This document shows, one piece after another, positions 1-8,824 of a stretch of DNA of 64,000 bases. Every line of letters starts with the position of its first letter. The stretch's first letter is position 1. Location: NCBI GenBank assembly GCA_013298145.1, contig JAAFJO010000007.1:62001-126000 (forward strand), written 5' to 3'. The DNA is from Betaproteobacteria bacterium. GTDB taxonomy: Bacteria > Pseudomonadota > Gammaproteobacteria > Burkholderiales > Casimicrobiaceae. Below the pieces are notes generated by a model. That model was not told the DNA's origin. It saw nothing but the letters and a program-made list of their open reading frames with translations, and searched no databases. Both the position numbers and the translations under genes were made by a program.

Positions 1-989
1 AGATTGCCCAACATGCGGCGTGTGTTCCACTTTGCCTGACTGAGCTCGGTCCACTCATAATCCCACAGTGCGCCGCGTCCGATACCCCCCGCCGATGGTG
101 CGCCGTTTTCGCCCTGCCTCCACTTCACTTTGGTGGTGTACTTCTCTAATGCGGCTTTAAGAAGCGTAACTTCGTGTTTGTTGAAGTCTGGGTTGTAGAC
201 GTAATCGTGATATGTCAAGTTGTCAAACAGGTCAAACTTGCCTCGCTCTGCAATGCGCTTCAGGAAATCGTCAACAAATTTTTTGTTGTAATGACCCAGC
301 GCAAGACCCGAGATTTTTGCGTTTGGTTGGATGCGCTTAATGATCTCGGCCGTACGAATATTGAAGTCGGCCGTCATGACGGGCGTGTTGATGGTGTTGT
401 CGGCGAAATTTGGCTCGTTCCACACCTCCCAGTTGTCGACCTTATCCCGGTAGCGGGACACCAGGGCCGTCACCCAACGATCATACGCAGCTAACGCTTC
501 AGCCGAAACAGGCAAACCGGCACCAAGGTTTGCGCCGCCGCCACCTTTGTAGATTGGGTTACCGTAGGACGTTTGTAGCCAGGGTTGAAACCCGCGCTTG
601 GTCGCGTCGTTAATGATGTGATCTAACCACGCGAAATCATACTGTCCGGCTACCTTCTCAATCTTGGCCCACCCAGCCTGCATGCGCAATCGTTTGATCC
701 CCAGCGGGGCAATGAATTCTTTGTACTGGTCGTAGTCTGCGAAGTCACGGTCAAGCGTCTCGCACCCAAGTAACCAGTTCGAAGACTGAATCTCGCTGGT
801 ACTCCGCGATTTCACGGTGCCGATGAACGGCAGTGTGACAGTCAAATTGGTGACTACGCGCTCTTTGCTGGTCTCAATGATCTGTGCGCTTGCTGGCTGC
901 GAAAAGCATAGGACGCTACAAGCGAGCCAACCAACTGCGCCTAGCATTTGCCGACGTTGAATCGCAAGATTTCCATTTTTATGAGTCAC
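1..989 (-). CDS. GH39-like secreted glycoside hydrolase (C-terminus beyond window)
   Basis: Partial gene; 329 codons are inside the window and the 3' end lies beyond base 1. The GTG start at 989 is chosen because a GGAGGA Shine-Dalgarno sits 7 nt upstream (997-1002). The N-terminus has an Arg-Arg-Gln-Met-Leu-Gly motif followed by a hydrophobic stretch ending Ala-Ser-Ala, which suggests Tat or Sec export. The rest resembles a clan GH-A (beta/alpha)8 barrel of the GH39/beta-xylosidase type. It contains WEVWNEPNF, whose Glu would be the acid/base, and a later GENGAPS segment whose Glu is the likely nucleophile. Substrate cannot be told; beta-xyloside or a related plant glycan is plausible given the neighbourhood. 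It is divergent from galE. Confidence 0.8.
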   Translation of the reverse strand, partial: MTHKNGNLAIQRRQMLGAVGWLACSVLCFSQPASAQIIETSKERVVTNLTVTLPFIGTVKSRSTSEIQSSNWLLGCETLDRDFADYDQYKEFIAPLGIKRLRMQAGWAKIEKVAGQYDFAWLDHIINDATKRGFQPWLQTSYGNPIYKGGGGANLGAGLPVSAEALAAYDRWVTALVSRYRDKVDNWEVWNEPNFADNTINTPVMTADFNIRTAEIIKRIQPNAKISGLALGHYNKKFVDDFLKRIAERGKFDLFDNLTYHDYVYNPDFNKHEVTLLKAALEKYTTKVKWRQGENGAPSAGGIGRGALWDYEWTELSQAKWNTRRMLGN

Positions 990-1390
990 TTCATTTTCCT
1001 CCAACGAACCATCTTAAAGCTGTATTGCAACGCTGACTTTTACACGCCAGTCCTCATGGTGTTCCACCATGTAGCGCTGGCGCAGGTGGCAGTCGCAAGT
1101 CCTGCAAGGTAAGAGAGTATGGTGCGGCGAACAGAGGCGCAACACAATTGCGAAACTTCACAATCTGAAACATGATTCCAATGCATGTTGGCATCGACAT
1201 CCGCACCTTGTTTGCGCATGCGGGTTACACCGTTCTGCTCCGTGTAATCGCCAAGAAGCCTGGTGAGTTTCACAATTGTTGATGTGAGAGGCTTATGACA
1301 GCATTGGGATCAATCGACCTCGAGCGCTGAGATTGCACGTATCTCCCGCTTTATGTCGGATACCGATCACGCTTAACGAAGTGAAAACTA
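990..1390. other. Divergent intergenic region, GH39-like gene / galE
   Basis: This 401-bp stretch separates the GH39-like gene from galE. No convincing coding sequence, RNA gene or terminator is visible. It should contain two divergent promoters. A possible -35 (TTGCAC near 1333) precedes galE, but the matching -10 is poor, so no promoter is claimed. Confidence 0.5.
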
Positions 1391-2431
1391 GTGAGTACAT
1401 CCATTTTGGTCACCGGGGGCGCAGGCTACATCGGCTCCCATACTGTCCTTGAGCTGCTGAGCGCGGGATACGAGGTGACTGTTGTAGACAACTTCTGCAA
1501 TAGCCACCCCGAGGCACTCAACCGGATCGAACATCTATCTGGAAGATCATTGCGTCGGATCGAGGCCGACGTCCGCGACACGTCCGCGTTGGTCAACGCA
1601 CTCCGTATTAGCAATGCGTCAGCGGTAATTCATTTTGCGGGCCTCAAAGCGGTTGGCGAATCAGTGCTGCAACCACAGCGCTATTACGACAACAACGTAG
1701 TGGGCTCGCTTCGTTTATTGGAAGCGATGGCACAGTGCGAAGTAAAAACACTCGTGTTCAGCTCATCGGCTACCGTTTACGGATCGCCGCTCAGCCTGCC
1801 TTATCGCGAAGACCATCCGCTGGCTCCAACAAGTCCTTACGGTCATTCGAAGTCGATGGTGGAGCAGGTGATGCGCGATACGGTCGCGAGCGATGCGGCT
1901 TGTCGCTTTGCTACTTTGCGCTATTTCAACCCGGTAGGCGCTCATTCGAGCGGACTGATTGGAGAGGACCCACAGGGCGTGCCCAATAATCTGCTTCCGT
2001 TCGTCGCGCAGGTCGCCATCGGCAAACGTGAGCATCTAAACATATGGGGCGCAGACTACGACACCCCGGACGGTACCGGCGTACGCGACTACATTCATGT
2101 GGTAGATCTAGCGCTGGCGCATCTGCGCGCACTTGATGCACTGGCTATCCCGCCGAGTAAAACTGGCAAGGGTCAATACCTTGCACTCAACATTGGCACC
2201 GGAAAGGGATACAGCGTGCTGGAAGTGCTCGCCGCCTTTAGAGAGGCGAGCGGAATGCCCATCCCGAGCCGCATTCAGGCGCGGCGACCTGGCGATATTG
2301 CCAGCTACTACGCAGACCCCGCGAAAGCGAAAACCCATTTAGGATGGGTCGCTACCAGGAGCTTGGTTGAAATGTGTGCGGACACTTGGCGATGGCAAAA
2401 AGGGAACCCAGACGGCTATCAGCAACGCTAG
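1391..2431 (+). CDS. galE: UDP-glucose 4-epimerase
   Basis: GalE interconverts UDP-galactose and UDP-glucose, the last step of the Leloir pathway, in the cytoplasm. The 346-aa length is normal for the family. The N-terminal Rossmann motif GGAGYIGS binds NAD+. The catalytic Ser/Thr region is seen as FSSSATVYG and the Tyr-x-x-x-Lys pair as YGHSK. The start is GTG at 1391, the only start that places the Rossmann motif at the very N-terminus; its ribosome-binding site is weak. The other Leloir genes (galT, galK, galM) lie about 10 kb away at 12.7-16.1 kb, so galE is transcribed separately here. Confidence 0.96.
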   Translation: MSTSILVTGGAGYIGSHTVLELLSAGYEVTVVDNFCNSHPEALNRIEHLSGRSLRRIEADVRDTSALVNALRISNASAVIHFAGLKAVGESVLQPQRYYDNNVVGSLRLLEAMAQCEVKTLVFSSSATVYGSPLSLPYREDHPLAPTSPYGHSKSMVEQVMRDTVASDAACRFATLRYFNPVGAHSSGLIGEDPQGVPNNLLPFVAQVAIGKREHLNIWGADYDTPDGTGVRDYIHVVDLALAHLRALDALAIPPSKTGKGQYLALNIGTGKGYSVLEVLAAFREASGMPIPSRIQARRPGDIASYYADPAKAKTHLGWVATRSLVEMCADTWRWQKGNPDGYQQR

Positions 2432-2534
2432 GAAATCTAACCCAGGCGACAAGCAAGTTGCACGACTGCCGCTGAAATTCGCTCCACTTTAGTTTGCCCG
2501 AGTCGCCAAGCCTAGCCGCGCCGCATAACGAAAC

Positions 2535-3461
2535 TCAATCACACTGAAAAAGCCGGGATGCGGCCGCCTCGGATGCAGTTTCAATTCGAAGTAGCGCCCC
2601 GTCATGCTCGTACACATCCGTCCATTGGGGGCGTATGAGCGAAGTAACGAAAAGCTCGTTCCCGCCTGCGCCCCCGAAGGCGCCCATGGTCGGCGCTCTG
2701 CAGGGCAGCGGAAGCTTTTCAATTAACTCGCCGCTAGCACTCAGAATATTGAGACACCCTGCTGATACGCCGGCTGACCAGTAACGGTCGGCATCGTCGA
2801 CAACACCGCCATCGGGCCGCCCCTGCGCCTCATCGAGTCGCGCAAAAGTCTCAACCGGTCCAATCTGGCCACGCTCATCGTCCCACGCAGCGCGGAAGAC
2901 AACGCCCTCGCTGCTATCAGAAAAATACAAATGGGTCCCACTTGCGTTCCACGCGATACCGTTACATACCTTTAAGTGGGAGTGGAGGCGAAGCACGAGC
3001 CCTGTGCTTGACACACGATATAGCGCACCCGTCGCGCTTTTTTGCGGACGATCATCCATGGATCCAAATACAAACCAGCGGCCCGAGGGCGACACTTTTC
3101 CGTCGTTTAGTCGGTTGCCAGTTGGCTCATCACTAATCTCTACAAAGTCGGTCAATTGACCGCTGTCAACGTTGAGCTTGACTAGTCTTCGGACCAAGGC
3201 CAGACACACGACACCGCCTTCACACAACGCGAGAGCGCCAACCACTTCTGGTAAGTCCCATGTCTGCACAGAACCACTCGTCGGATCCAGCCTGAAGAGC
3301 TGCTGGCCACGAACGTCGATCCAATAGAGTCGCTGCTGCTCTGGATGCCAGCTCGGCGCCTCGCCAACGCGGTTCCCAACCGAGTAAGAGGTAATCTTTC
3401 GCCCAGCCCAAATACCGGCGTCGCTAGGCGTATAGTGCTGAGTGCGTGGATTAAGTCGCAT
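2535..3461 (-). CDS. SMP-30/gluconolactonase family sugar lactonase
   Basis: A six-bladed beta-propeller lactonase-type protein of 308 aa. Family metal ligands are recognisable: Glu in VGEAPSW, Asn in GNRLNDGK and VCNGIAW, and Asp in YFSDSSEG. These hydrolases open sugar-acid lactones with a divalent cation. It is the last gene of the operon led by the GntR regulator and follows uronate dehydrogenase, so an aldaro-lactone is the likely substrate (inference). ATG at 3461 is preferred over a TTG four codons upstream; neither has a good ribosome-binding site. The gap to the preceding RraA-like gene is 41 nt. A second paralogue lies at 17.9-18.8 kb in the Weimberg-type cluster. Confidence 0.85.
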   Translation of the reverse strand: MRLNPRTQHYTPSDAGIWAGRKITSYSVGNRVGEAPSWHPEQQRLYWIDVRGQQLFRLDPTSGSVQTWDLPEVVGALALCEGGVVCLALVRRLVKLNVDSGQLTDFVEISDEPTGNRLNDGKVSPSGRWFVFGSMDDRPQKSATGALYRVSSTGLVLRLHSHLKVCNGIAWNASGTHLYFSDSSEGVVFRAAWDDERGQIGPVETFARLDEAQGRPDGGVVDDADRYWSAGVSAGCLNILSASGELIEKLPLPCRAPTMGAFGGAGGNELFVTSLIRPQWTDVYEHDGALLRIETASEAAASRLFQCD

Positions 3462-3502
3462 CTTAAAAGTCAAATAGCTTCAAAACTTCGACTAGCGGGC
3501 TA

Positions 3503-4246
3503 TCACGTTGTTTGAGCAAATGGATATCGCGCCGCGTTAGATTGTTTCCATGCAATGAAAGCTTTACGCATTGCATCGTCGGTTAAGGGATACACGCCAA
3601 ACAGACCCTCACCCGCTGCAATTTGAGTTTCAACCCAATCTTCATAAATCGTTTGCTCGTACGCATCGATTGCTAGCTCCGAGGCAATGGCCGCTGGAAT
3701 GCACACCACTCCTTCTGCGTCCCCAACTATGACGTCGCCCGGATAAATCGCAACGCTGCCGCACGCAATCGGCAGCTGCAAATCAACAGCATGATGCTTG
3801 ATGAGATTAGTCGGCGCTGACGGACGTTGGTGATAGGCGGCAATGTCCATGTTGGCAATCTCTGGTGTGTCGCGAAACCCTCCGTCGGTGACAACACCTT
3901 CGACCCCGCGCTTGATCAGCCGCGCGAGAAGAATACCTCCACTTGACGCCGCAGAAGGGTCACCACGACTGTCCATCACCAAGACATGGCCTGGGGGACA
4001 GGTTTCTATGGCGACTCGCTGGGGATGGGTACGGTCATCGAACGCGGAGAGTCCATCCAAATCTTCGCGCGCGGGGATGTAGCGCAGCGTGAAGGCCTGG
4101 CCAACCATGACGCCCTTCTTTGCGCCAAGTCGCTTTAAGCCCTGCAGAAATACATTTCGAAAGCCGCGCTTAAACAATGCAGTCGTGAGTGTTGCGGTCG
4201 ATACGTTCGATAAGCGCGCTTTAGTGAGTGTGTCCAAAGTATTCAA
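3503..4246 (-). CDS. RraA-like family protein (possible sugar-acid aldolase), copy 1
   Basis: 247-aa member of the RraA/HMG-CHA aldolase fold family. The family core is seen as GVVTDGGFRD, giving the Arg-Asp pair used by class II pyruvate aldolases of this fold. The acidic residue expected 21 positions before that Arg is Gly here, so aldolase activity is uncertain. The predicted start is TTG, overlapping the TGA of the upstream dehydratase gene (TTGA), which implies translational coupling. Together with the second copy at 5480-6205 it brackets the dehydratase. A role in splitting or remodelling the 2-keto-3-deoxy sugar acid is inferred from context only. It is probably not an RNase E regulator. 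Confidence 0.75.
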   Translation of the reverse strand: MNTLDTLTKARLSNVSTATLTTALFKRGFRNVFLQGLKRLGAKKGVMVGQAFTLRYIPAREDLDGLSAFDDRTHPQRVAIETCPPGHVLVMDSRGDPSAASSGGILLARLIKRGVEGVVTDGGFRDTPEIANMDIAAYHQRPSAPTNLIKHHAVDLQLPIACGSVAIYPGDVIVGDAEGVVCIPAAIASELAIDAYEQTIYEDWVETQIAAGEGLFGVYPLTDDAMRKAFIAWKQSNAARYPFAQTT

Positions 4247-5442
4247 AGATTTTTCTTGAGTGAGAGTTTCGGTGCCCGAGGGCGCCGTGACTGCGTTAAG
4301 AGGTGTTCGGATTCGGTATCGGCGTTCCAGCCGCCCGTCGCGATGGCGATGTTGCGCTCGCTTGGGTGAGATGCAATAAAGTCGAGCGCTAAAGAGACGC
4401 CTAGCCCAGGCCCATCGGGGACGTTGATCAAACCGCGATCACTGCGGAGGGCACCGCAAATAGTTTGAGCCCTACCGGACCAATCAGGGTCGAGTCGCTC
4501 CAGGATTAGGCCATTCGGAATCGCTGATAGAAGATGCGTTGCGGCAAATTCGGCGACTGGTCCGAGGGAGCCTGAATGCGGCGCGACCATCACAGAGCAG
4601 GCCTCCGCCATCGCTGCCAGTTTTTTCATCTGCGTCAATCCACCGAAGCGTCCAGTATCTGGCTGCACGACGTCGAGTAACCCGTTCTCCAAAAATGGAC
4701 GCATCTCGGCGAGTGTGGCCAATCGTTCGCCGCTTGCTAGCGGTAGCGCCACTTTGTCGCGCAAGCGCTTCCATCCGGCTAAATCATCAGGTGCGATCGC
4801 TTCTTCCAGGAACAGGAGATGTAGCGGCTCAAGAGCGCGACCTATGGCAATTGCGTCGGCGGTGGTTAGCCAGGGGGGGCCGTGCAAATCAACCATCATG
4901 TCGATCTCAGGGCCGACTGCCTCGCGAATCGCAAATGCACGCTCCACAATATCGGTGGTTCCACCCACTTTAATCGCTCGGATTCCCTTGGCAACAGCTG
5001 CTTTTGCGGCATCTACGTTTGCCGTGTGCACGTAGTACGGAACCGCGGCACGTGTAGTACCACCGAGTAGCGTACTGACAGGCACGCCCAGCGCCTGTGC
5101 GTTCAAATCCCACAGGGCCATGTCAATGGCGGCGAGTGCCCCCATGCCAACGACGCCGGTTTGTCCATGCCCCATTAACGCGACACGTACTTTTTGGCTG
5201 ATCCTTTCGACATCACGAACTGATTCACCGACAAGAATCTGGCTTAGATCTTCAACTGCCGCAGCAACGACTCGCGGCCAGCCTGAGCCCTCTCCCGTGC
5301 CAACCAAGCCCGCGTCAGTTTCTACGTTCACAAAGAACCAGTTGCGGCCAGTGGCTAACGCGCTCTTCCCCGTCGCGGACCATCCCGTGTGTCCCGGAGC
5401 ACCCGCCTGCATGAGGTGTCCACGTATCGCAGTTATCTTCAT
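4243..5442 (-). CDS. Enolase-superfamily sugar-acid dehydratase (mandelate racemase/muconate lactonizing type)
   Basis: 399-aa enolase-superfamily enzyme from the preferred ATG at 5442 (MKITAIRGH). A longer reading from GTG 5496 would overlap the previous gene. The N-terminal capping domain runs to about residue 120 and is followed by the barrel. Metal ligands are visible in order: Asp in MVDLHGPPW, Glu in FLEEAI, Glu in ASGERLA. A late His is in VAPHSGSLGP. The D-x-H pattern resembles galactonate/mannonate-type acid-sugar dehydratases rather than the K-x-K racemases. With uronate dehydrogenase upstream, an aldaric acid or its lactone (for example galactarate or galactarolactone) is the best guess. 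Exact substrate cannot be read from the sequence. Confidence 0.85.
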   Translation of the reverse strand: MKITAIRGHLMQAGAPGHTGWSATGKSALATGRNWFFVNVETDAGLVGTGEGSGWPRVVAAAVEDLSQILVGESVRDVERISQKVRVALMGHGQTGVVGMGALAAIDMALWDLNAQALGVPVSTLLGGTTRAAVPYYVHTANVDAAKAAVAKGIRAIKVGGTTDIVERAFAIREAVGPEIDMMVDLHGPPWLTTADAIAIGRALEPLHLLFLEEAIAPDDLAGWKRLRDKVALPLASGERLATLAEMRPFLENGLLDVVQPDTGRFGGLTQMKKLAAMAEACSVMVAPHSGSLGPVAEFAATHLLSAIPNGLILERLDPDWSGRAQTICGALRSDRGLINVPDGPGLGVSLALDFIASHPSERNIAIATGGWNADTESEHLLTQSRRPRAPKLSLKKNL

Positions 5443-5479
5443 GGCAAAGGGCGAGCGCCTATCGACAACCGACGGCGGC

Positions 5480-6205
5480 TCATGTTGCAGCACCACTATC
5501 TATTGCTTCGCGGTATCTGCGCATCGTGTCTTCGTCAGGAGGATAAACGCCTTTGATTGATCGACCGTTTTCGATTTCTTGGTACAAAAATCGCTCACGA
5601 CGCTCCATTTCAGCCGCATCCGCAGCGACTTCCTCCGCGAGATGTCGAGGCACAACCACCACAGCCTCGTCGTCGCCGAACACGATGTCGCCGGGGTACA
5701 CCGCAACACCTCCGCAGGCTACAACGACATTCATGTCTGCCGCATGGTGGCCAGCGTAGTTGGGGGGTACAGCGGGCCCGGCACAATAGACCGGAAAATC
5801 TGACTGTGCCACCGAAGTCGTGTCGCGTACACCGCCGTCGAGCACAACGCCTTTTAGTCCGCGCAGCATCAGTCTCCGCGCGAGGATTGAGCCGATACCG
5901 GCGATGTCTGCGGCGCCGCGACAATCGGCAACGAACACATGCCCCGCAGGTGAGGCTTCGACTGCAAGCCGTTGTACGTTGGTCGGATCACCGCCAGATC
6001 CATACGCATCGATATCCTCGCGCGCAGGCACGTAGCGCATCGTAAATGCGGGACCCACCATCGGCGGTAATCCAGCCTTTAACGGGCGCACTCCGCGGAC
6101 GGCTACGTTGCGCAGTCCGCGACGAATGAGTTGTGTACTGATGCTCGCAGCCGAGCACTTCATAAACGTTGCGCGCAGATCGGTTGAGATGTCTTGATAC
6201 TGCAT
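5480..6205 (-). CDS. RraA-like family protein (possible sugar-acid aldolase), copy 2
   Basis: 241-aa paralogue of the gene at 3503-4246. It keeps the family Arg-Asp signature in LDGGVRDTT and the MVGPAFTMRYVPAREDIDAY region. The residue 21 positions before the Arg is Ser instead of Asp/Glu, so the usual aldolase metal site looks altered as in copy 1. The ATG at 6205 has a GGAG ribosome-binding site 5 nt upstream, and the gene begins 2 nt after the uronate dehydrogenase stop. It lies between uronate dehydrogenase and the dehydratase. A catabolic role in the same sugar-acid route is inferred. Confidence 0.75.
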   Translation of the reverse strand: MQYQDISTDLRATFMKCSAASISTQLIRRGLRNVAVRGVRPLKAGLPPMVGPAFTMRYVPAREDIDAYGSGGDPTNVQRLAVEASPAGHVFVADCRGAADIAGIGSILARRLMLRGLKGVVLDGGVRDTTSVAQSDFPVYCAGPAVPPNYAGHHAADMNVVVACGGVAVYPGDIVFGDDEAVVVVPRHLAEEVAADAAEMERRERFLYQEIENGRSIKGVYPPDEDTMRRYREAIDSGAAT

Positions 6206-6207
6206 TT

Positions 6208-7065
6208 CTACTCCGCTACTGAGACCGAGTTGGGGGTGCGGTAAAAACTCGTAGCCCGTGCCGGGTCACCGACGTATTCGTAATCAGCAAACGGCCCACC
6301 CTGCATCCGCCACTCTTGGCGCTTCTCACCGCGCGCTGCGGCGCCGAGCGATGCTGCTGCAATCTTGGCTGAGTAGTCGTCAGCGCTGTGCCTAGGCGAA
6401 TATGGAAATTGCTCGAACGGAGGATTGATGCACCAACCTTTTGAGTTTCGTGAAACTCCGTAGACCAAATCCGCTTTGACGGGTTGCGTGATGCCGAGTG
6501 CGACGATATCAACGAGGTCTTGCGGATGAATCCACGTCGACAACATACGCTCGTCGGTCGCCTCATCCTCACAACGACCAATACGAATACCCAGCGATTC
6601 GAGTCCAAATTTTTCGTAGTAGAACCGCGCTACGATTTCCGTAAACGCTTTGGATACGCCATATCTAGAGTCACATTTCATTTCCGCTGACACATCAATC
6701 TTTCGATCAACGGGATACATTCCCACAACGTGATTTGTACTCGCGTAGACGATTCGCCGAATCTTGTTCTTAAGTGCCCCTTCCCACAAATTGGTCACAC
6801 TTAAGATGTTGGCCGGAATAATCACTTCCCAAGCGGCTTCTCTGGGGTAGCCCGCAAAGTGAACGACTGTGTCCGCGCCCTCAAGCAACGCATCCACGGC
6901 GCGCGAGTCAGTGAGATCACACTCAACGCAAATCTCGTTTGGATTTCCGGCGGTAAGCGGAACAATGTCCGCTAGTACAAGCGTCTTACACATCGCCGCC
7001 AGCGATGGGCGTAGCCGACGGGCGAGCTTCCCAGCAGCACCCGTTAAAACAATTCTCTCAATCAC
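6208..7065 (-). CDS. udh: NAD-dependent uronate dehydrogenase-like SDR
   Basis: 285-aa extended short-chain dehydrogenase resembling bacterial uronate dehydrogenase, which oxidises galacturonate or glucuronate to the aldaro-lactone with NAD+. Seen: the Rossmann motif LTGAAGKLARRL at the N-terminus, HFAGYP, the catalytic segment YASTNHVVGMYP, YGVSK as the Tyr-x-x-x-Lys pair, and IRIGRCEDEATDERMLSTW, which mirrors the IRIG...ARMMATW block of known Udh enzymes. The start codon is GTG at 7065. It is placed between a Bug receptor and an RraA-like gene in the GntR operon, consistent with entry of hexuronates into an aldarate pathway. An alternative is a related sugar epimerase, which is less likely given the motif set. 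Confidence 0.82.
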   Translation of the reverse strand: MIERIVLTGAAGKLARRLRPSLAAMCKTLVLADIVPLTAGNPNEICVECDLTDSRAVDALLEGADTVVHFAGYPREAAWEVIIPANILSVTNLWEGALKNKIRRIVYASTNHVVGMYPVDRKIDVSAEMKCDSRYGVSKAFTEIVARFYYEKFGLESLGIRIGRCEDEATDERMLSTWIHPQDLVDIVALGITQPVKADLVYGVSRNSKGWCINPPFEQFPYSPRHSADDYSAKIAAASLGAAARGEKRQEWRMQGGPFADYEYVGDPARATSFYRTPNSVSVAE

Positions 7066-7083
7066 AAGGTACTTTCTGGGGTG

Positions 7084-8082
7084 TTACTGCGCGGTGATTT
7101 TGTGCTTTTTGATAAATGCCCCCCAACGCGCAAGCTCGCTCAGATAGTGCTTTTGGAATGCATCCGGAGAGGTTGAGGTGATGAGTTCTAGCTGGAGTTG
7201 CTCCATTTTCTTTTTGAAGTCAGGAGACGCAACCGCAGCTGCGAGCGACGCTGAAAGCTTTTGAATGATCGCTTGCGGTGTACCCGTACGTACCGCGATA
7301 CCTTGCCAGCCGCGCAACGGCGTCTCGAGCGCAAGGCCAAATTCGGTAGCGCTTTTAACGTCAGCTGTGAGCGGATGGCGATTAGGCTGCATGACGGCAA
7401 CCGCACGAACTTTCCCAGATTGCATCAATCCTTGCAGAACACCTGAAGGTTGATCAATCATCAAATCAACTTCACCCGCCATGAGCGCCATGAGCCCGGG
7501 TGCGCCGCCCTTGAAAGGCACGTGTACGACCGGCGCATTGATGGCAGTCTCAATCATGAGTGCGCCAAAGTGGCCGGTGGTGCCAACACCACCCGTACCT
7601 ACCGACACGCCGTTGCCGCTTTTCTTAGCAAGCGCGGTGAGATCTTTCGCGTCCTTAACGGAGCTATCAGCTCGCACAAGCAAAAACACCGGCACGCTCA
7701 CCACTTGCCCGATCATCGTCAAATCGACTTCGGGGTTATAGCTCACTTTGTTCAGGTGCGGCCCGGTGCCCAGCTGGAGGCCCGCTGCAAGTAGCGTGTG
7801 ACCATCAGGCGCAGCAGCAACTACCGCCTGAGTAGCAATTGCACCACCAGCGCCGGGGCGGTTGTCAACATTCACGCGCTGTCCAAGCGTCTTCGACATC
7901 TCTTCCGCGAGAGAACGCATCACCGAATCGAACGCGCCGCCCGGTGCAAAGCCAACCAGCAGGCTAACCGGTCGGTCAGGGTAGGTCTGAGCGCTTGACG
8001 CGCTCCCTGTAATCGCCGCAGCGAGTGCAAGAAACGCAGCGCACACCATCCTGCGGTTCGGGACAAAAGATTGCGAAATCAT
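7084..8082 (-). CDS. Bug-family (TctC) periplasmic solute receptor
   Basis: 332-aa extracytoplasmic receptor of the Bug/TctC family, usually part of tripartite tricarboxylate transporters or acting as an orphan receptor for organic acids. The ATG at 8082 is chosen because AAGGAG lies 7 nt upstream. An Arg-Arg signal-like N-terminus (FVPNRRMVCAAFLALAAA) ends in an Ala-rich cleavage region. Family landmarks are YPDRPVSLLVGFAPGGAFD, the VDNRPGAGG block and LTMIGQV. No TctA or TctB membrane partner is in the window, so the permease must be elsewhere. Position next to uronate dehydrogenase suggests a uronate or aldarate ligand (inference). Confidence 0.9.
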   Translation of the reverse strand: MISQSFVPNRRMVCAAFLALAAAITGSASSAQTYPDRPVSLLVGFAPGGAFDSVMRSLAEEMSKTLGQRVNVDNRPGAGGAIATQAVVAAAPDGHTLLAAGLQLGTGPHLNKVSYNPEVDLTMIGQVVSVPVFLLVRADSSVKDAKDLTALAKKSGNGVSVGTGGVGTTGHFGALMIETAINAPVVHVPFKGGAPGLMALMAGEVDLMIDQPSGVLQGLMQSGKVRAVAVMQPNRHPLTADVKSATEFGLALETPLRGWQGIAVRTGTPQAIIQKLSASLAAAVASPDFKKKMEQLQLELITSTSPDAFQKHYLSELARWGAFIKKHKITAQ

Positions 8083-8126
8083 AGTTCTCTCCTTGTTCAA
8101 AATAAATTTATTTGGGCAGCATCCTG

Positions 8127-8780
8127 TTACGCACGTCGGTCAAGCATCTTGAGTAGATCGAGCCGAGCCGATTGCGTGTGCTCGAGCGAGGCTTTAGCCG
8201 CTCGCTCCTCATTTTTTGCAGCAATCGCGTTGACTAATTTGCGGTGCTGTTTCACGACGATTTCAAGTCGATTGGCGCCGTATCCGGCGGCGCGTCGAAA
8301 CGCATCAACCAAGCTAGCACGCCCCTGCAAGAACTCGCCAGCAAACTGGTTATTTCCTATCTCGTCAATGAACACGTGTAAACGCCGATTCGCTTCAATG
8401 CAACGCGCGATGTCCGCACTCTGAGCAAACGACTCGTATTCAGAGGACAACGCCTGCATTTGTTCAATTTGGCTATTCGTGGCGAGACGCGCTGCATCGC
8501 GCGCAAGCATGCACTGAACAGCACCGCGGAGCCGGTATAGATCTTCAACGTATTTCGCGTCGATGGTCGGGATTACCGCGCCTCGGTTCATGCGCATGTC
8601 GACCGCACCCTCGCCGTGCAACTGCAAAAGCGCCTCGCGTACAGGATTCGCGCTGACTTGGTAATGCTCAGACAACTGCGCCATTGTTACGTGGCTACCT
8701 AGCGGCCACACACCCGAAACGATGTCTGATCGCATTTGATCTCGTAGTCGTATGTAGGTCGGAGCGTTAATGGCGATCAT
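8127..8780 (-). CDS. GntR-family regulator with FCD ligand domain
   Basis: 217-aa regulator from ATG 8780. The N-terminal winged helix-turn-helix (IRLRDQMRSDIVSGVWPLGS, then QLSEHYQVSANPVREALLQL) is followed by an all-helical FCD domain with metal-binding candidates (Asn and His in EANRRLHVF, His in VKQHRKL, His in LEHTQSA). FCD regulators commonly respond to sugar acids or organic acids. It heads the uronate/aldarate operon, 44 nt before the receptor gene, and probably autoregulates it. An in-frame extension to 8843 exists but would engulf the palindrome at 8811-8824, so the shorter start is preferred. No clear ribosome-binding site is seen. Confidence 0.85.
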   Translation of the reverse strand: MIAINAPTYIRLRDQMRSDIVSGVWPLGSHVTMAQLSEHYQVSANPVREALLQLHGEGAVDMRMNRGAVIPTIDAKYVEDLYRLRGAVQCMLARDAARLATNSQIEQMQALSSEYESFAQSADIARCIEANRRLHVFIDEIGNNQFAGEFLQGRASLVDAFRRAAGYGANRLEIVVKQHRKLVNAIAAKNEERAAKASLEHTQSARLDLLKMLDRRA

Positions 8781-8810
8781 GGGTAAGCCGGAAGTTAATG
8801 TACTTTTCTG

Positions 8811-8824
8811 GATTATATATAATC
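8811..8824. promoter_or_regulatory. Perfect 14-bp palindrome, candidate GntR operator/promoter
   Basis: GATTATATATAATC is a perfect palindrome located 31-44 nt upstream of the preferred GntR start. It includes TATAAT-like -10 elements on both strands. A TTGCGT hexamer about 16 nt upstream on the minus strand could serve as -35. The placement fits an autoregulatory operator that overlaps the promoter, but binding is inferred only from symmetry and position. Confidence 0.35.

Noticed and set aside
1040..1273. 77-codon minus-strand frame upstream of galE
   Set aside because: No family features, no ribosome-binding site and composition typical of a chance frame in the divergent promoter region.
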